Source: Corallococcus terminator (GTDB lineage Bacteria > Myxococcota > Myxococcia > Myxococcales > Myxococcaceae). Taken from it: DNA of 49,612 nt. The DNA is taken from assembly GCF_003611635.1 (NCBI RefSeq), contig NZ_RAVZ01000022.1:1-49612 (forward strand), in the 5' to 3' direction. The notes under the pieces were generated by a model. It did no database searches. It saw nothing but the letters and a program-made list of their open reading frames with translations, and was not told the origin of the DNA. Positions 32,859 to 40,630 of the stretch are shown here, piece after piece; within the stretch, counting starts at the first letter, position 1; each line of letters starts with the position of its first letter. A program made the position numbers and the translations under genes.

Positions 32859-33851
32859 TCAGGCCGGAATGAAGGACGCCTCGCGTGCCCACGCGAGTGC
32901 CTGGTCCACCTGCTCGGTGGTGAGCAGGTTGTTGGACTCGACGATCTCAATCTCCCGCCGCATGTCCGTCTCCAGCAGGTAGGGGCCGTCCGTGTTGATG
33001 GTGAACTTCACCTTGCGGTCCCAGAACGTCTGCATGATGTGCTTGAGCTCGGCCAGGTCCGCCACCGCCTTGGTGTGGATGTTGGACGTGGGGCACAGCT
33101 CCAGCGTGATGTTGTTCTCACGCAGGACCTTCATGGCGGACTCGTCGTAGGCGGCGCGGATGCCATGGCCGATGCGGTTCGGCTTGAGCTTCTCCACCGC
33201 CGCCATCAGGCCCTCGGAGCCCGTGCCGGCCGTCTCGCCGGTGTGCACGGTGCACTTGAGGCCGCCCTTGCGCGCGCGGGCGTACAGGTCCTCGTACTCC
33301 GCGAGCGCGGGCTTGTGCTCCATGGCGTCGCGCTCCGTGCCGGCCAGGTCGATGCCGTACACGCCGCGCGAGCGGTACTTGATGGCCTTCTCCACGATGA
33401 TGCTGTTGAGCTTGTGGTCGAACTCGCGGGCCAGGCAGAAGATGAAGCCCACCTTCACGCCGTACTCCAGCACCGCGCGGTCCATGCCCCGCAGCGCCGC
33501 GTGGATGATGTGGTCCAGGTCCAGTTCGGAGGACAGGTTGCGCTTCATCGGGTTGAAGCGCAGTTCAATCTGCGTGACGCGGCTGCCCCGGTACTCCTTG
33601 CCAATCACCTCGTAGACGGAGCGCTCGATGGCGCTGGGAGAGGATTGGATCTTCTCCGTCCAGGTGTGGAGGATCTTCAGGTAGTCGTCGAGGCTGCCCA
33701 CCTTGCCCGGACGGGAGGTGATGAGCTCCACGAAGTCGAAGTAGTTTTTGACCGGGAGCTTGAAGCCCTGCTGGTGGGCAATGGACCACAGGATGTGCGG
33801 GGCTACCGCGCCACCCACGTGGATATGAAGGTCGATGAGGTCGCGAACCAT
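32859..33851 (-). CDS. Adenosine deaminase-family metal-dependent deaminase
   Basis: A 330-aa TIM-barrel deaminase. Zinc ligands and catalytic residues of the ADA family are visible: H9 and H11 (LHIHVGGA), H203 and E206 (VHTGE), H229 (IGHG) and D288. Two family positions differ: the loop normally reading HLDGA is HVGGA, and the substrate-contacting Asp after the zinc-binding Asp (TDDP in ADA) is Gly289 (TDGP). The enzyme should still hydrolyse an amino group, but its substrate may not be adenosine. It is translated right before pyrD and after smr, in a nucleotide-metabolism context. Confidence 0.9.
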   Translation of the reverse strand: MVRDLIDLHIHVGGAVAPHILWSIAHQQGFKLPVKNYFDFVELITSRPGKVGSLDDYLKILHTWTEKIQSSPSAIERSVYEVIGKEYRGSRVTQIELRFNPMKRNLSSELDLDHIIHAALRGMDRAVLEYGVKVGFIFCLAREFDHKLNSIIVEKAIKYRSRGVYGIDLAGTERDAMEHKPALAEYEDLYARARKGGLKCTVHTGETAGTGSEGLMAAVEKLKPNRIGHGIRAAYDESAMKVLRENNITLELCPTSNIHTKAVADLAELKHIMQTFWDRKVKFTINTDGPYLLETDMRREIEIVESNNLLTTEQVDQALAWAREASFIPA

Positions 33852-33887
33852 GGCGGCATGTATGCACAGCCACGGCCACGCGTAAAG

Positions 33888-34589
33888 CTATCGGCGCAGC
33901 AGCACGTACACCGCGCCCGTCCCGCCGTCCTGCGGGCGTGCGCTGGCGTACGCCAGCACCATCCGCTCCATCCGCTTCTGCGACAGCCACACCTTCATGC
34001 CCTCCTTCAACACGGGCACCTGGTCCTTGGAGTTCAAACCGCGCCCGTGGACGATGAGGACGCAGCGCTTCTTGGAGCGCTGGCTGTCGGACAGGAAGCG
34101 CTCCACGGCGCTCCGGGCCTCGGCGGCCGTCTTGCCGTGCAGGTCCAGGGTGTCCTGCACGGAGAAGTCGCCCCGGCGCAGCGAGCGCAGCAGGTTGCGG
34201 TCGACGCCGGGAGCCGCGCCCTCGATGAACTCGTTCGAGTCCGCGACGTCGAAGCCGCCTTCGCCGGCGACGAGCTCCGACAGTTGGGCCAGGGCCTCCG
34301 CGTTGTCGTCGATGAGCTCCGGCAGGCGCGGGTTCGTCTTGGGGGCTTCTCCCCGGTTGGTGATCTGGTGCACGCCGTCCATGGCGGAGAAGAAGAGGCC
34401 GACATCGTCGTCCTCCGGCCGGGCCTTGGCGGCCTTCACCGGCTTCGCGACGACCTTCTTCTTCGCGGCGGCTTCGGCGGCGGCCTTCTGCTGTTCCTGC
34501 TTCTCCTGGTCCTGGAGCGTCTTGATGGCGGACTTGAAGGGGTTGTTCTGGAAGGCCGCTTCCTTCTTCTTCGGGGGCTGCTTGCTCAT
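33888..34589 (-). CDS. Smr-domain protein (MutS2-type small nuclease domain)
   Basis: A 233-aa protein with a Lys/Ala/Gln-rich, probably coiled-coil N-terminus (residues 1-60), a middle acidic region, and a C-terminal Smr domain (about 145-233) with the LDLHG motif, VLIVHGRGLNSKD and GTGAVYVLLRR. Stand-alone Smr proteins act as nucleases in DNA or in rescue of collided ribosomes. AGGGA precedes the ATG. It follows the djlA-like gene by 23 bases. Confidence 0.9.
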   Translation of the reverse strand: MSKQPPKKKEAAFQNNPFKSAIKTLQDQEKQEQQKAAAEAAAKKKVVAKPVKAAKARPEDDDVGLFFSAMDGVHQITNRGEAPKTNPRLPELIDDNAEALAQLSELVAGEGGFDVADSNEFIEGAAPGVDRNLLRSLRRGDFSVQDTLDLHGKTAAEARSAVERFLSDSQRSKKRCVLIVHGRGLNSKDQVPVLKEGMKVWLSQKRMERMVLAYASARPQDGGTGAVYVLLRR

Positions 34590-34612
34590 GGGATTCCCTG
34601 TTTCTAACCCGG

Positions 34613-35455
34613 CTACAGGTCGCGCAGCTTCCGGATCGTCTCGTAGGCGTCGCGGACTTCCTGGAACCGGCGGGCGGCCTTTTCGGCGGCCTTGGGGCCC
34701 AGTTGGGTGAACTTGTCGGGGTGGTGGGCGGCGGCGAGCTTGCGGAAGGCGGCCTTCACCTCCGCGTTGGTGGCGTCCGGCTTGAGGCCCAGGGCGACGA
34801 AGTGGGGGGTGTCATCGCCCAGGTGCTGGCGGGCCAGGGCCTGGATCTGCTCGTCGGGGATGCCCAGGCCGTCCGCCGTGCGGCGCAGGACCTCCGTCTC
34901 CGAGCGCTGCATGTGACCGTCCGCGAGCGCCATCTCGTAGAGCGCGTCCAGGAGACGCAGCCGCTCGTCCGCCGGGAGGGCTTCCTGGCAGGCCTTGAGC
35001 GCGGCGGGCGCCTTGAGCGAGGCGGGCTTGGCGATGAACGCCTTCAGGTACCGGCCCACCGCCTGGATGGTGTGGGGGTCGGCGTGGAGGACCTCCTCGA
35101 AGTAGCGGCGGATCTCCCGGACCTCCTCGCGGCGCAGCTCGCCGTCCGCGCGGGCCACGTCCATGAAGAGGGCGACGATTTCACGGTCGAGCGGATCCTC
35201 CGGTGGGGCTTCGACGGCGCGGTGCTCCCCGGGCATGGGGCCGTCCCCCCGGGGGGCGGGGCGCTTGGAGGCGGCCGGGAAGTCGGAGAAGTCGGAGAAC
35301 AGCTCCGGGTTGGACGGCGGAGGGGCGTTCTGCTCGTCGAAATAATGGCCGACGGCGAAGCCCGCGATGAGGGCGAGCACGATGGCCAGGGGCCCGCCAA
35401 TGAGGAGGCCGACCACGAGTCCAACCATCGCCCCGAGAACTTTTCCTGCGCCCAT
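34613..35455 (-). CDS. DjlA-like co-chaperone: membrane anchor, TerB and J domain
   Basis: A 280-aa protein with the DjlA architecture: N-terminal glycine-rich hydrophobic helix (residues 3-38, VLGAMVGLVVGLLIGG and on), an acidic/Pro linker, a TerB helical domain (about 85-205; ADGELRREEVREIRRYFEE and ADGHMQRSETEVLRR) and a C-terminal J domain with the essential HPD motif (AAHHPDKF, near residue 247). It should stimulate a DnaK at the inner membrane. ATG 35455 begins the anchor; the same frame stays open to 36682 antisense to folD, which is not coding. It heads the djlA-smr-add-pyrD unit and is divergent from folD. Confidence 0.92.
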   Translation of the reverse strand: MGAGKVLGAMVGLVVGLLIGGPLAIVLALIAGFAVGHYFDEQNAPPPSNPELFSDFSDFPAASKRPAPRGDGPMPGEHRAVEAPPEDPLDREIVALFMDVARADGELRREEVREIRRYFEEVLHADPHTIQAVGRYLKAFIAKPASLKAPAALKACQEALPADERLRLLDALYEMALADGHMQRSETEVLRRTADGLGIPDEQIQALARQHLGDDTPHFVALGLKPDATNAEVKAAFRKLAAAHHPDKFTQLGPKAAEKAARRFQEVRDAYETIRKLRDL

Positions 35456-35506
35456 GGCTTCGCTTCGCTCCCTTGAATCCACCCAGTTTTGCATAAGGTG
35501 CGTCGC

Positions 35507-36358
35507 ATGACGGCCCAGTTGATCGACGGCAAGGCAGTGGCGGCGCGCGTGCGGGCGGAAATCAAGGAGGAGGTGACGCGCCTGAAGGCGGAGCGCGGCA
35601 TCACCCCCGGGCTCGCGGTGGTGCGTGTAGGTGAGGATCCCGCCTCGAAAGTCTACGTGACGGGAAAGAAGAAGGCCGCCGAGGAGGTGGGCTTCAACTC
35701 CTGGGAGCACCACCCGGACGAGACCATCACCCAGGAGGAGCTCCTGGCGCTGGTGCACCGGCTCAACGAGGACCCGGCGGTGCACGGCATCCTGGTGCAA
35801 CTGCCCCTGCCCAAGCACCTGGACGCGGACGCCATCATCTCCGCGGTGAAGCCGGAGAAGGACGCGGACGGCTTCCACCCGCTGAACGCGGGCAACCTGC
35901 TCCTGGGGCGGCCGGCGACGCGCGCGTGTACGCCCTGGGGCGTGATGCGGCTGTTGGAGGAGGTCGGGTGCAACCCGGCGGGCAAGCGGGCGGTGGTGGT
36001 GGGCCGCAGCAACATCGTGGGCAAGCCCCAGGCGCTGATGCTGCTCCAGAAGGACGCGACGGTGACGGTGTGTCACCGCAAGAGCGACCTGCCGGCGGAG
36101 GTGGCCCAGGCGGACATCCTGGTGGTGGCCGTGGGCGTGCCGGAGCTGGTGAAGGGCGCGTGGATCAAGCCCGGCGCGGTCGTCATCGACGTGGGCATGA
36201 ACCGCAAGGCGGACGGCAAGCTGGTGGGCGACGTGGAGTTCGCCGCGGCGGCCGAGCGCGCGTCGTTCATCACCCCGGTGCCCGGCGGCGTGGGCCCGAT
36301 GACCATCGCCATGCTGATGAAGAACACGCTGGAAGCGGCGCAGCGCGCCGGGAAGTAG
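35507..36358 (+). CDS. folD: Methylenetetrahydrofolate dehydrogenase/cyclohydrolase
   Basis: A 283-aa bifunctional enzyme interconverting 5,10-methylene-, methenyl- and 10-formyl-THF. Catalytic Lys motif [18 protein letters not shown], the dinucleotide-binding [16 protein letters not shown] and signature [12 protein letters not shown] are all canonical. ATG 35507 follows AAGGTG by seven bases and gives the usual length; a TTG six codons earlier is unlikely. It supplies one-carbon units and links functionally to the glycine cleavage and metF genes 5-9 kb downstream. Confidence 0.97.
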   Translation: MTAQLIDGKAVAARVRAEIKEEVTRLKAERGITPGLAVVRVGEDPASKVYVTGKKKAAEEVGFNSWEHHPDETITQEELLALVHRLNEDPAVHGILVQLPLPKHLDADAIISAVKPEKDADGFHPLNAGNLLLGRPATRACTPWGVMRLLEEVGCNPAGKRAVVVGRSNIVGKPQALMLLQKDATVTVCHRKSDLPAEVAQADILVVAVGVPELVKGAWIKPGAVVIDVGMNRKADGKLVGDVEFAAAAERASFITPVPGGVGPMTIAMLMKNTLEAAQRAGK

Positions 36359-36373
36359 GGCGCGCCGTGGACC

Positions 36374-36396
36374 TCCCTGCCCGGTGTGGGCAGGGA
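36374..36396. terminator. Hairpin between convergent folD and lipoprotein genes
   Basis: TCCCTGCCC (36374-36382) and GGGCAGGGA (36388-36396) form a perfect 9-bp stem with a 5-base loop, centred between the two stop codons. There is no T-tract in either direction. Confidence 0.45.
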
Positions 36397-36413
36397 TGCT
36401 GGAACACGAGAGG

Positions 36414-36722
36414 CTATTCCGGGCAGATGATGGGGCCCCGGTGGTTCTTGCAGACATCGCGAGGGATGCACCAGCCATCCGGCGTGGAGTAGGCATACAT
36501 CTGGATGCCGCTGTTGCACCGGACCCTGTCGCTGGAGACGCGACACCATCCGATGTCGACGCTTTCGTCACAGCTATCGGGCGGGGCCATGGCTTGGATT
36601 CGTCCGTCTGATGTTGAAGATTCAGCCTGCGGTGTCTCCGCCGCGCCGGGTCCGCATGCAAGGAAAAGCATTCCCGCGCCAAACATCATTCCCACGGACT
36701 TCATCAGTGTCTGCCTTCGCAT
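36414..36722 (-). CDS. Small six-cysteine lipoprotein, downstream copy of a tandem pair
   Basis: A 102-aa secreted lipoprotein with lipobox FLAC at residues 21-24, a short Thr/Ser linker and a compact domain with six cysteines (DSC, GWC, VRC, GWC, DVC, IIC), probably three disulfides. It is about 70% identical over its length to the next upstream gene. GGAGG seven bases before ATG 36722 supports this start. The invariant end AYSTPDGWCIPRDVCKNHRG, then PIICP, suggests a functional surface. I recognise no known family. Confidence 0.83.
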   Translation of the reverse strand: MRRQTLMKSVGMMFGAGMLFLACGPGAAETPQAESSTSDGRIQAMAPPDSCDESVDIGWCRVSSDRVRCNSGIQMYAYSTPDGWCIPRDVCKNHRGPIICPE

Positions 36723-36864
36723 GGGCCTGCCTCCGTATGAGTTCAAGGAATGTCCAACAATCCCACCCGACTACCAGTTGGGGCAGATGATGGGGCCCCG
36801 GTGGTTCTTGCAGATATCGCGCTCGATGCACCAGCCGTCCGGCGTGGAGTAGGCATACATCTGG
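36421..36864 (-). repeat. Direct repeat: 84-bp near-identical 3' ends of the tandem lipoprotein genes
   Basis: Bases 36421-36504 and 36781-36864 match at 79 of 84 positions with an exact offset of 360 bases. This codes for the last 28 or so residues of each lipoprotein and is much more conserved than the 5' halves, pointing to a recent duplication followed by selection or gene conversion on the C-terminal module. Confidence 0.9.
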
Positions 36865-37082
36865 AACCCATCCGCGCACTGCACCCGGTTGCTGCGCACG
36901 AGGCACCAGTCCAGATCGACGCTCGGGTCACAACTGGTGGGCGGCGCCATGGCGCGAACCTCCTGATCGGAAGTCGCGGCTTCGGCCGGCGCTGGCTGCG
37001 CCGCTTCGGGGCCGCAAGCCAGCAACAGCATTCCCGCGCCAGACACCATTCCCATCCACTGCATCCGCGTCTGCCTTCTCAT
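36771..37082 (-). CDS. Small six-cysteine lipoprotein, upstream copy of a tandem pair
   Basis: A 103-aa lipoprotein, paralogue of the next gene downstream: same start (MRRQT), lipobox LLAC, identical six-Cys spacing and the conserved YAYSTPDGWCIERDICKNHR block. AGGAAGG precedes ATG 37082. The 48-base gap to the second copy contains that copy's ribosome binding site but no clear promoter or terminator, so both probably share one transcript. The frame continuing to 37550 runs antisense into the ADP-ribosylglycohydrolase gene and is not coding. Confidence 0.85.
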   Translation of the reverse strand: MRRQTRMQWMGMVSGAGMLLLACGPEAAQPAPAEAATSDQEVRAMAPPTSCDPSVDLDWCLVRSNRVQCADGFQMYAYSTPDGWCIERDICKNHRGPIICPNW

Positions 37083-37244
37083 GAGGGGGCCTTCCTGGAG
37101 AAAGGAAACTGCAAACGAAGTGTAGCCTGTATTTCCATTCCGCCGCGAGGCATGCGGGCAGGCCGTCTCGGGCGAGCGTGAGATTGGAAAATTCGCGGTC
37201 AGGAGCGGTTTGCGAGGGGCGTCCCCTGGATTAAAGAGGTTGGA

Positions 37245-38180
37245 ATGACGAGCCGCGAAGAACACCTGTCGGGAGGGCTGTATGGCCTGCTCATTGGTGA
37301 TGCCCTGGGCGTCCCGTATGAGTTTCACGGTCCTGAAAGGATTCCACCGCCGGAGACCATTGAGTACACACCGCCCCCGGGGTTCGACCGTGCGCACGAT
37401 GGCGTACCGCCCGGCACCTGGTCGGATGATGGCGCCCATGCACTGTGCCTGCTGGATTCGCTGACGCACCAGAAGCGGCTCGACTGCGAGGACCTGGGTC
37501 GGCGTCTGGTGAACTGGTACGACTGCGGCTACCTCGCCGTGGACGGGCATGTGTTCGACGTGGGCATCCAGACCCGCAACGCGCTGGGAAGGCTCCGGGG
37601 TGGCTCCCCCGCGCTGCTCTCCGGGCCGGATGGAGAGCGGGACAACGGCAATGGCTCACTGATGCGCGTGCTGCCCCTGGCGCTGTGGCACCGGGGCACG
37701 GATGCGGCGCTGGCCTCGGATGCGATGGCGCAGTCGCGCGTCACGCATGGGCACCTGCGCTCGCAGGTGTGCTGCGCGGTGTACTGCCTCTGGGCGCGGC
37801 GGATCTTGGAAGGCGCGGCGGACCCGTGGACGGAGGCCGTGGCCACCTTTCGCGCGCTGTACACGGAGGAGTTCCCCGCGCGGGCGGAGCTGGACGCGCA
37901 CGTCCGCCCGGAGGACCTGACGCCGGGGAAGGGGAGTGGCTACGTGGTGGACTGCCTGCGCTCCGCCCGGGACTGCGTGGCGCAGGGCCGCACCTTCGAG
38001 GAGGTCGTCAAGGCCGCCATCCGGCTGGGCCACGACACGGACACCACGGCGGCGGTGGCGGGTGGCATCGCGGGCCTCCAGTACGGCCTGAAGGGGATTC
38101 CGCACCGCTGGCGTTCGATGCTGCGCGGCGAGGAGCTGGTGGAGCCGCTCCTCGCCCGGCTGCTGAAGTCCGCTCCCTGA
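37245..38180 (+). CDS. ADP-ribosylglycohydrolase family protein
   Basis: A 311-aa DraG/ARH-type hydrolase that removes ADP-ribose from proteins, nucleic acids or small molecules. The two dinuclear-metal motifs are present: WSDDGAHALCLLDSL near residues 59-73 (TDDT-like, here SDDG) and GHDTDTTAAVAGGIAG near 262-277. The opening LSGGLYGLLIGDALGVPYEF is characteristic. GAGGTTGGA precedes the ATG. It is divergent from the tandem lipoproteins, and the 162-base region between them is relatively AT-rich. No ADP-ribosyltransferase gene is in the window. Confidence 0.92.
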   Translation: MTSREEHLSGGLYGLLIGDALGVPYEFHGPERIPPPETIEYTPPPGFDRAHDGVPPGTWSDDGAHALCLLDSLTHQKRLDCEDLGRRLVNWYDCGYLAVDGHVFDVGIQTRNALGRLRGGSPALLSGPDGERDNGNGSLMRVLPLALWHRGTDAALASDAMAQSRVTHGHLRSQVCCAVYCLWARRILEGAADPWTEAVATFRALYTEEFPARAELDAHVRPEDLTPGKGSGYVVDCLRSARDCVAQGRTFEEVVKAAIRLGHDTDTTAAVAGGIAGLQYGLKGIPHRWRSMLRGEELVEPLLARLLKSAP

Positions 38181-38189
38181 CGGCGAACC

Positions 38190-39245
38190 TCAGTCCGGGA
38201 AGATCTCCAACACGTCCTTCAGCATCGCGGCGCCCGTGCCCCGGGCGCCCTGCTCCGCGTTGATGATCGTGTTCACTCCGTGGAGGTCGCTGCGGAACAC
38301 CGCGCCCATCTCCATCGCGCCCAGCCGGGACAGGGGATGGGCCGCGTCCACGACGGTGGGGCGCACGCTCCACTCCCACCGGCCAGCACCCAGCGGCTCC
38401 GCGCGCGCCAGCAGCAGCACCTGGCCGCCCTTCGCCCGCGCCGCGTCCTGTTCCGCGCGCGTCACGCCACGCATCCCCGTCACCGACACGTCCTTCAGCG
38501 TCGTGGGCACGCGCATCACCGCGTTGGCCAGGATGACCAGCTTGCTCGCCGTGTCCCAGCCGTCCACGTCCAGCGACGGATCCGGCTCCGCGATGCCCAG
38601 CGCCTGCGCTTCCTCCAGCGCCGCCTCGTACGTCCGGCCCTCCGCCATCCGGCTCAGGAGCAACTGGCTGGTGCAGTTGAGCACGCCTTCGAACCGGCCC
38701 AGCTTCCCCAGGGCCAGGTCCCTCATGCCCATCGTCACCAGCGGCATCGCCGCACCCGCCGCGCCACTGAACCGCAAGGGAGGCCGGCCCGGTGACTCCA
38801 GGTCGCTCAGCGCCGCCAGCTCCTGGTAGCCCAGCACCAGCGGCCCCTTGCTCGCGAGCACCGCTGGAATGCCCCGCATCAGCGCGTCCCGCGTGATGTC
38901 CAGCCCGGGCTGCCCGTCCTTCAAGCTCGTGGGCGTGGCCTCCAGGAGCAGGTCCGCCTTCACCTCGCGCACCAGCGCCTGCCCGGTCATCCCCGGACGG
39001 CCCACCACCGGCAGTGACGCCACCGAACACTTCGCCCGCTTCGCCGCCAGCACCGCCGCCACGTCCAACCCGTGCGGCGACACCGCGGCCCCGCCGGAGT
39101 CCGCCATCCCCACCGGGACCAGCTCCAGCCGGTAGCGCTCCATCAGCAGCGACGCGCGCGACTGGAGGATCTCCAGCAGGGGCACGCCCACGTGTCCCAC
39201 GCCCGTCAGAAGGAAGCGCACCGTGCGCACGGCGCGGGGGTTCAT
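38190..39245 (-). CDS. hom: Homoserine dehydrogenase (no ACT domain)
   Basis: A 351-aa NAD(P)-dependent enzyme converting aspartate semialdehyde to homoserine. N-terminal GVGHVGVPLLEIL nucleotide motif, LEATPTSLKDGQPG, an ASKGPLVL substrate-side motif and the catalytic DVDGWDTASKLVILANA are visible. It lacks the C-terminal ACT domain of the feedback-regulated form. ATG 39245 overlaps the preceding gene's stop (ATGA). It is the last gene of the metF-membrane protein-hom unit and ends 9 bases from the convergent ADP-ribosylglycohydrolase. Confidence 0.93.
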   Translation of the reverse strand: MNPRAVRTVRFLLTGVGHVGVPLLEILQSRASLLMERYRLELVPVGMADSGGAAVSPHGLDVAAVLAAKRAKCSVASLPVVGRPGMTGQALVREVKADLLLEATPTSLKDGQPGLDITRDALMRGIPAVLASKGPLVLGYQELAALSDLESPGRPPLRFSGAAGAAMPLVTMGMRDLALGKLGRFEGVLNCTSQLLLSRMAEGRTYEAALEEAQALGIAEPDPSLDVDGWDTASKLVILANAVMRVPTTLKDVSVTGMRGVTRAEQDAARAKGGQVLLLARAEPLGAGRWEWSVRPTVVDAAHPLSRLGAMEMGAVFRSDLHGVNTIINAEQGARGTGAAMLKDVLEIFPD

Positions 39246-39664
39246 GGCTCGAAGGCCTCGCGCACTCCGTCCCGGCGCAGCGTGAAGAGCATCCACGCCG
39301 CCACCGGCACCCCCACGAAACACCCGGGCGTCAGCGCGTACATGGCGCAGATGGCGCCCACCATGGCGAGCCCATACCCCTTGAGGTTCATCGCGCTCCA
39401 GGCACCCCAGATGGCCAGCGCCCCGCAGACCACGCCGACCACGATGGCCAGCGTGAAGCCCAGCGTGAACTCCAGCACTGCGGGCGGCTGGCCCGGCTCG
39501 GAGAAGGGGGAGGCCACCTTGAGCGCCGCGAGCACCGCCGCCAGCAGGCTGAAGGTGACGTGCAGCACGCCCACGATGAGCTGGAAGAACGCCGGGAAGC
39601 GCACCATCAGGAACACCCTCTGGCGCGGATCCCCCGGTGCCAACTGTGGTCCCGGGCCGCTCAT
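39242..39664 (-). CDS. Small integral membrane protein between metF and hom
   Basis: A 140-aa protein with about four hydrophobic segments (roughly 24-48, 62-90, 96-110 and 113-130), short soluble ends and a Cys/Met-containing third helix. I do not recognise the family. ATG 39664 overlaps the metF stop and its own stop overlaps the hom start (both ATGA), so expression is tightly coupled to both enzymes. A role in transport or sensing related to methionine or one-carbon metabolism is an inference from context only. Confidence 0.82.
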   Translation of the reverse strand: MSGPGPQLAPGDPRQRVFLMVRFPAFFQLIVGVLHVTFSLLAAVLAALKVASPFSEPGQPPAVLEFTLGFTLAIVVGVVCGALAIWGAWSAMNLKGYGLAMVGAICAMYALTPGCFVGVPVAAWMLFTLRRDGVREAFEP

Positions 39665-40533
39665 GAGCGGGCCCTCAGCGCGCTGACGATCATCCGCGTC
39701 GCGGGGGACTTGTTGAGCGTGTAGAAGTGGATGCCCGGCACGCCGCGCGCCAGCAGCTCCATGCACTGCACCGTGGCGTGCGCGACGCCCAACTGCACCA
39801 CCGCGTCCGGCTGATCCTTCACGCGCTCCATCTGCAACGCCAGTCGCATGGGCACCGTGGCGCCGCACATGCGCGTGAAGCGCTGGACCTGCTCATAGTT
39901 GGTGATGGGCATGATGCCGGGGACGATGGGGACGTTGATGCCCGCCCGTCGCGCCCGCTCCACGAAGTCGAAATAGAAGGCGTTGTCGAAGAAGAGCTGC
40001 GTCACCACGAAGTCCATCCCCGCATCCACCTTCGCCTTCAGGTGCTTGAGGTCGTCCTCGCGTGAAGCCGTCTCCACGTGGCCCTCCGGATAGCACGCAC
40101 CCCCCAGGCAGAAGTTGAAATCCTCTTCTCGGACGAATCGCACCAGCTCCTCCGCGTAGCGGAAGCCGCCCGGCACCGGTTCATAGGTCTGCTGCCCCTG
40201 CGGCGGATCCCCGCGCAACAGGAGCAGGTTCTCGATGCGCGCCGCGTCGAGCCGGCGCAGCACGTCACGAAGCTCGTCCCGGTCGTGGCCCACGCACGTC
40301 AGGTGCGCCATGGCCTCGATGCCGGTGTGCTTCTTGATGTGCGTCACCAGGTCCACCGTCCTGTCCCGGGTGCTGCCGCCCGCCCCGTACGTCACCGACA
40401 CGAACCCCGGATTCAACGGCGCCAGCTCCTCCACCGTGCGCAGGAGCGAGGCCACGCCCGCGTCCGTCTTGGGAGGAAAAAACTCGAACGAGAAGCACGG
40501 CTGGGAGGGATTGAGGCAGTTGCGGATCTTCAT
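39661..40533 (-). CDS. metF: 5,10-Methylenetetrahydrofolate reductase
   Basis: A 290-aa FAD enzyme reducing 5,10-methylene-THF to 5-methyl-THF for methionine synthesis. FSFEFFPPKTD near residue 15 holds the catalytic Glu, followed by SVTYGAGGSTRDRT, HLTCVGHD, LLLLRGDPP, GGACYPEGH and a QLFFDN motif, all canonical. It is the first gene of a three-gene unit and is divergent from gcvT, with 97 bases between the two start codons. Confidence 0.97.
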   Translation of the reverse strand: MKIRNCLNPSQPCFSFEFFPPKTDAGVASLLRTVEELAPLNPGFVSVTYGAGGSTRDRTVDLVTHIKKHTGIEAMAHLTCVGHDRDELRDVLRRLDAARIENLLLLRGDPPQGQQTYEPVPGGFRYAEELVRFVREEDFNFCLGGACYPEGHVETASREDDLKHLKAKVDAGMDFVVTQLFFDNAFYFDFVERARRAGINVPIVPGIMPITNYEQVQRFTRMCGATVPMRLALQMERVKDQPDAVVQLGVAHATVQCMELLARGVPGIHFYTLNKSPATRMIVSALRARS

Positions 40534-40566
40534 GTCCGGAGCAGTTTAGACCCTTCCGCGTCGGCC

Positions 40567-40594
40567 TTGATCGGAGAAGGTGCGTCGCTATAGT
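40567..40594 (+). promoter_or_regulatory. Housekeeping promoter of the gcvTHP operon
   Basis: TTGATC (40567-40572), a 16-base spacer and TATAGT (40589-40594) match the sigma-70 consensus at 4/6 and 5/6 positions. Transcription would start near 40601, giving a leader of about 30 nt to the gcvT start at 40631. That leaves no room for a glycine riboswitch. Confidence 0.55.
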
Positions 40595-40630
40595 CCGCGC
40601 CGTTTCGCCACCCCTGCCATGGAGAAGTCA

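Noticed and set aside
34613-36682. A 689-codon minus-strand frame extending the djlA-like gene through folD
   Set aside because: Upstream of ATG 35455 the translation is low-complexity and antisense to folD, while ATG 35455 begins the membrane anchor expected for DjlA.
39245-39323. N-terminal extension of hom to 39323
   Set aside because: The extension overlaps the coding end of the membrane protein, whereas ATG 39245 forms the usual ATGA coupling and directly precedes the Rossmann motif.
40534-40630. Glycine riboswitch before gcvT
   Set aside because: Only about 30 nt of leader remain after the best promoter, and the conserved aptamer motifs are not present.
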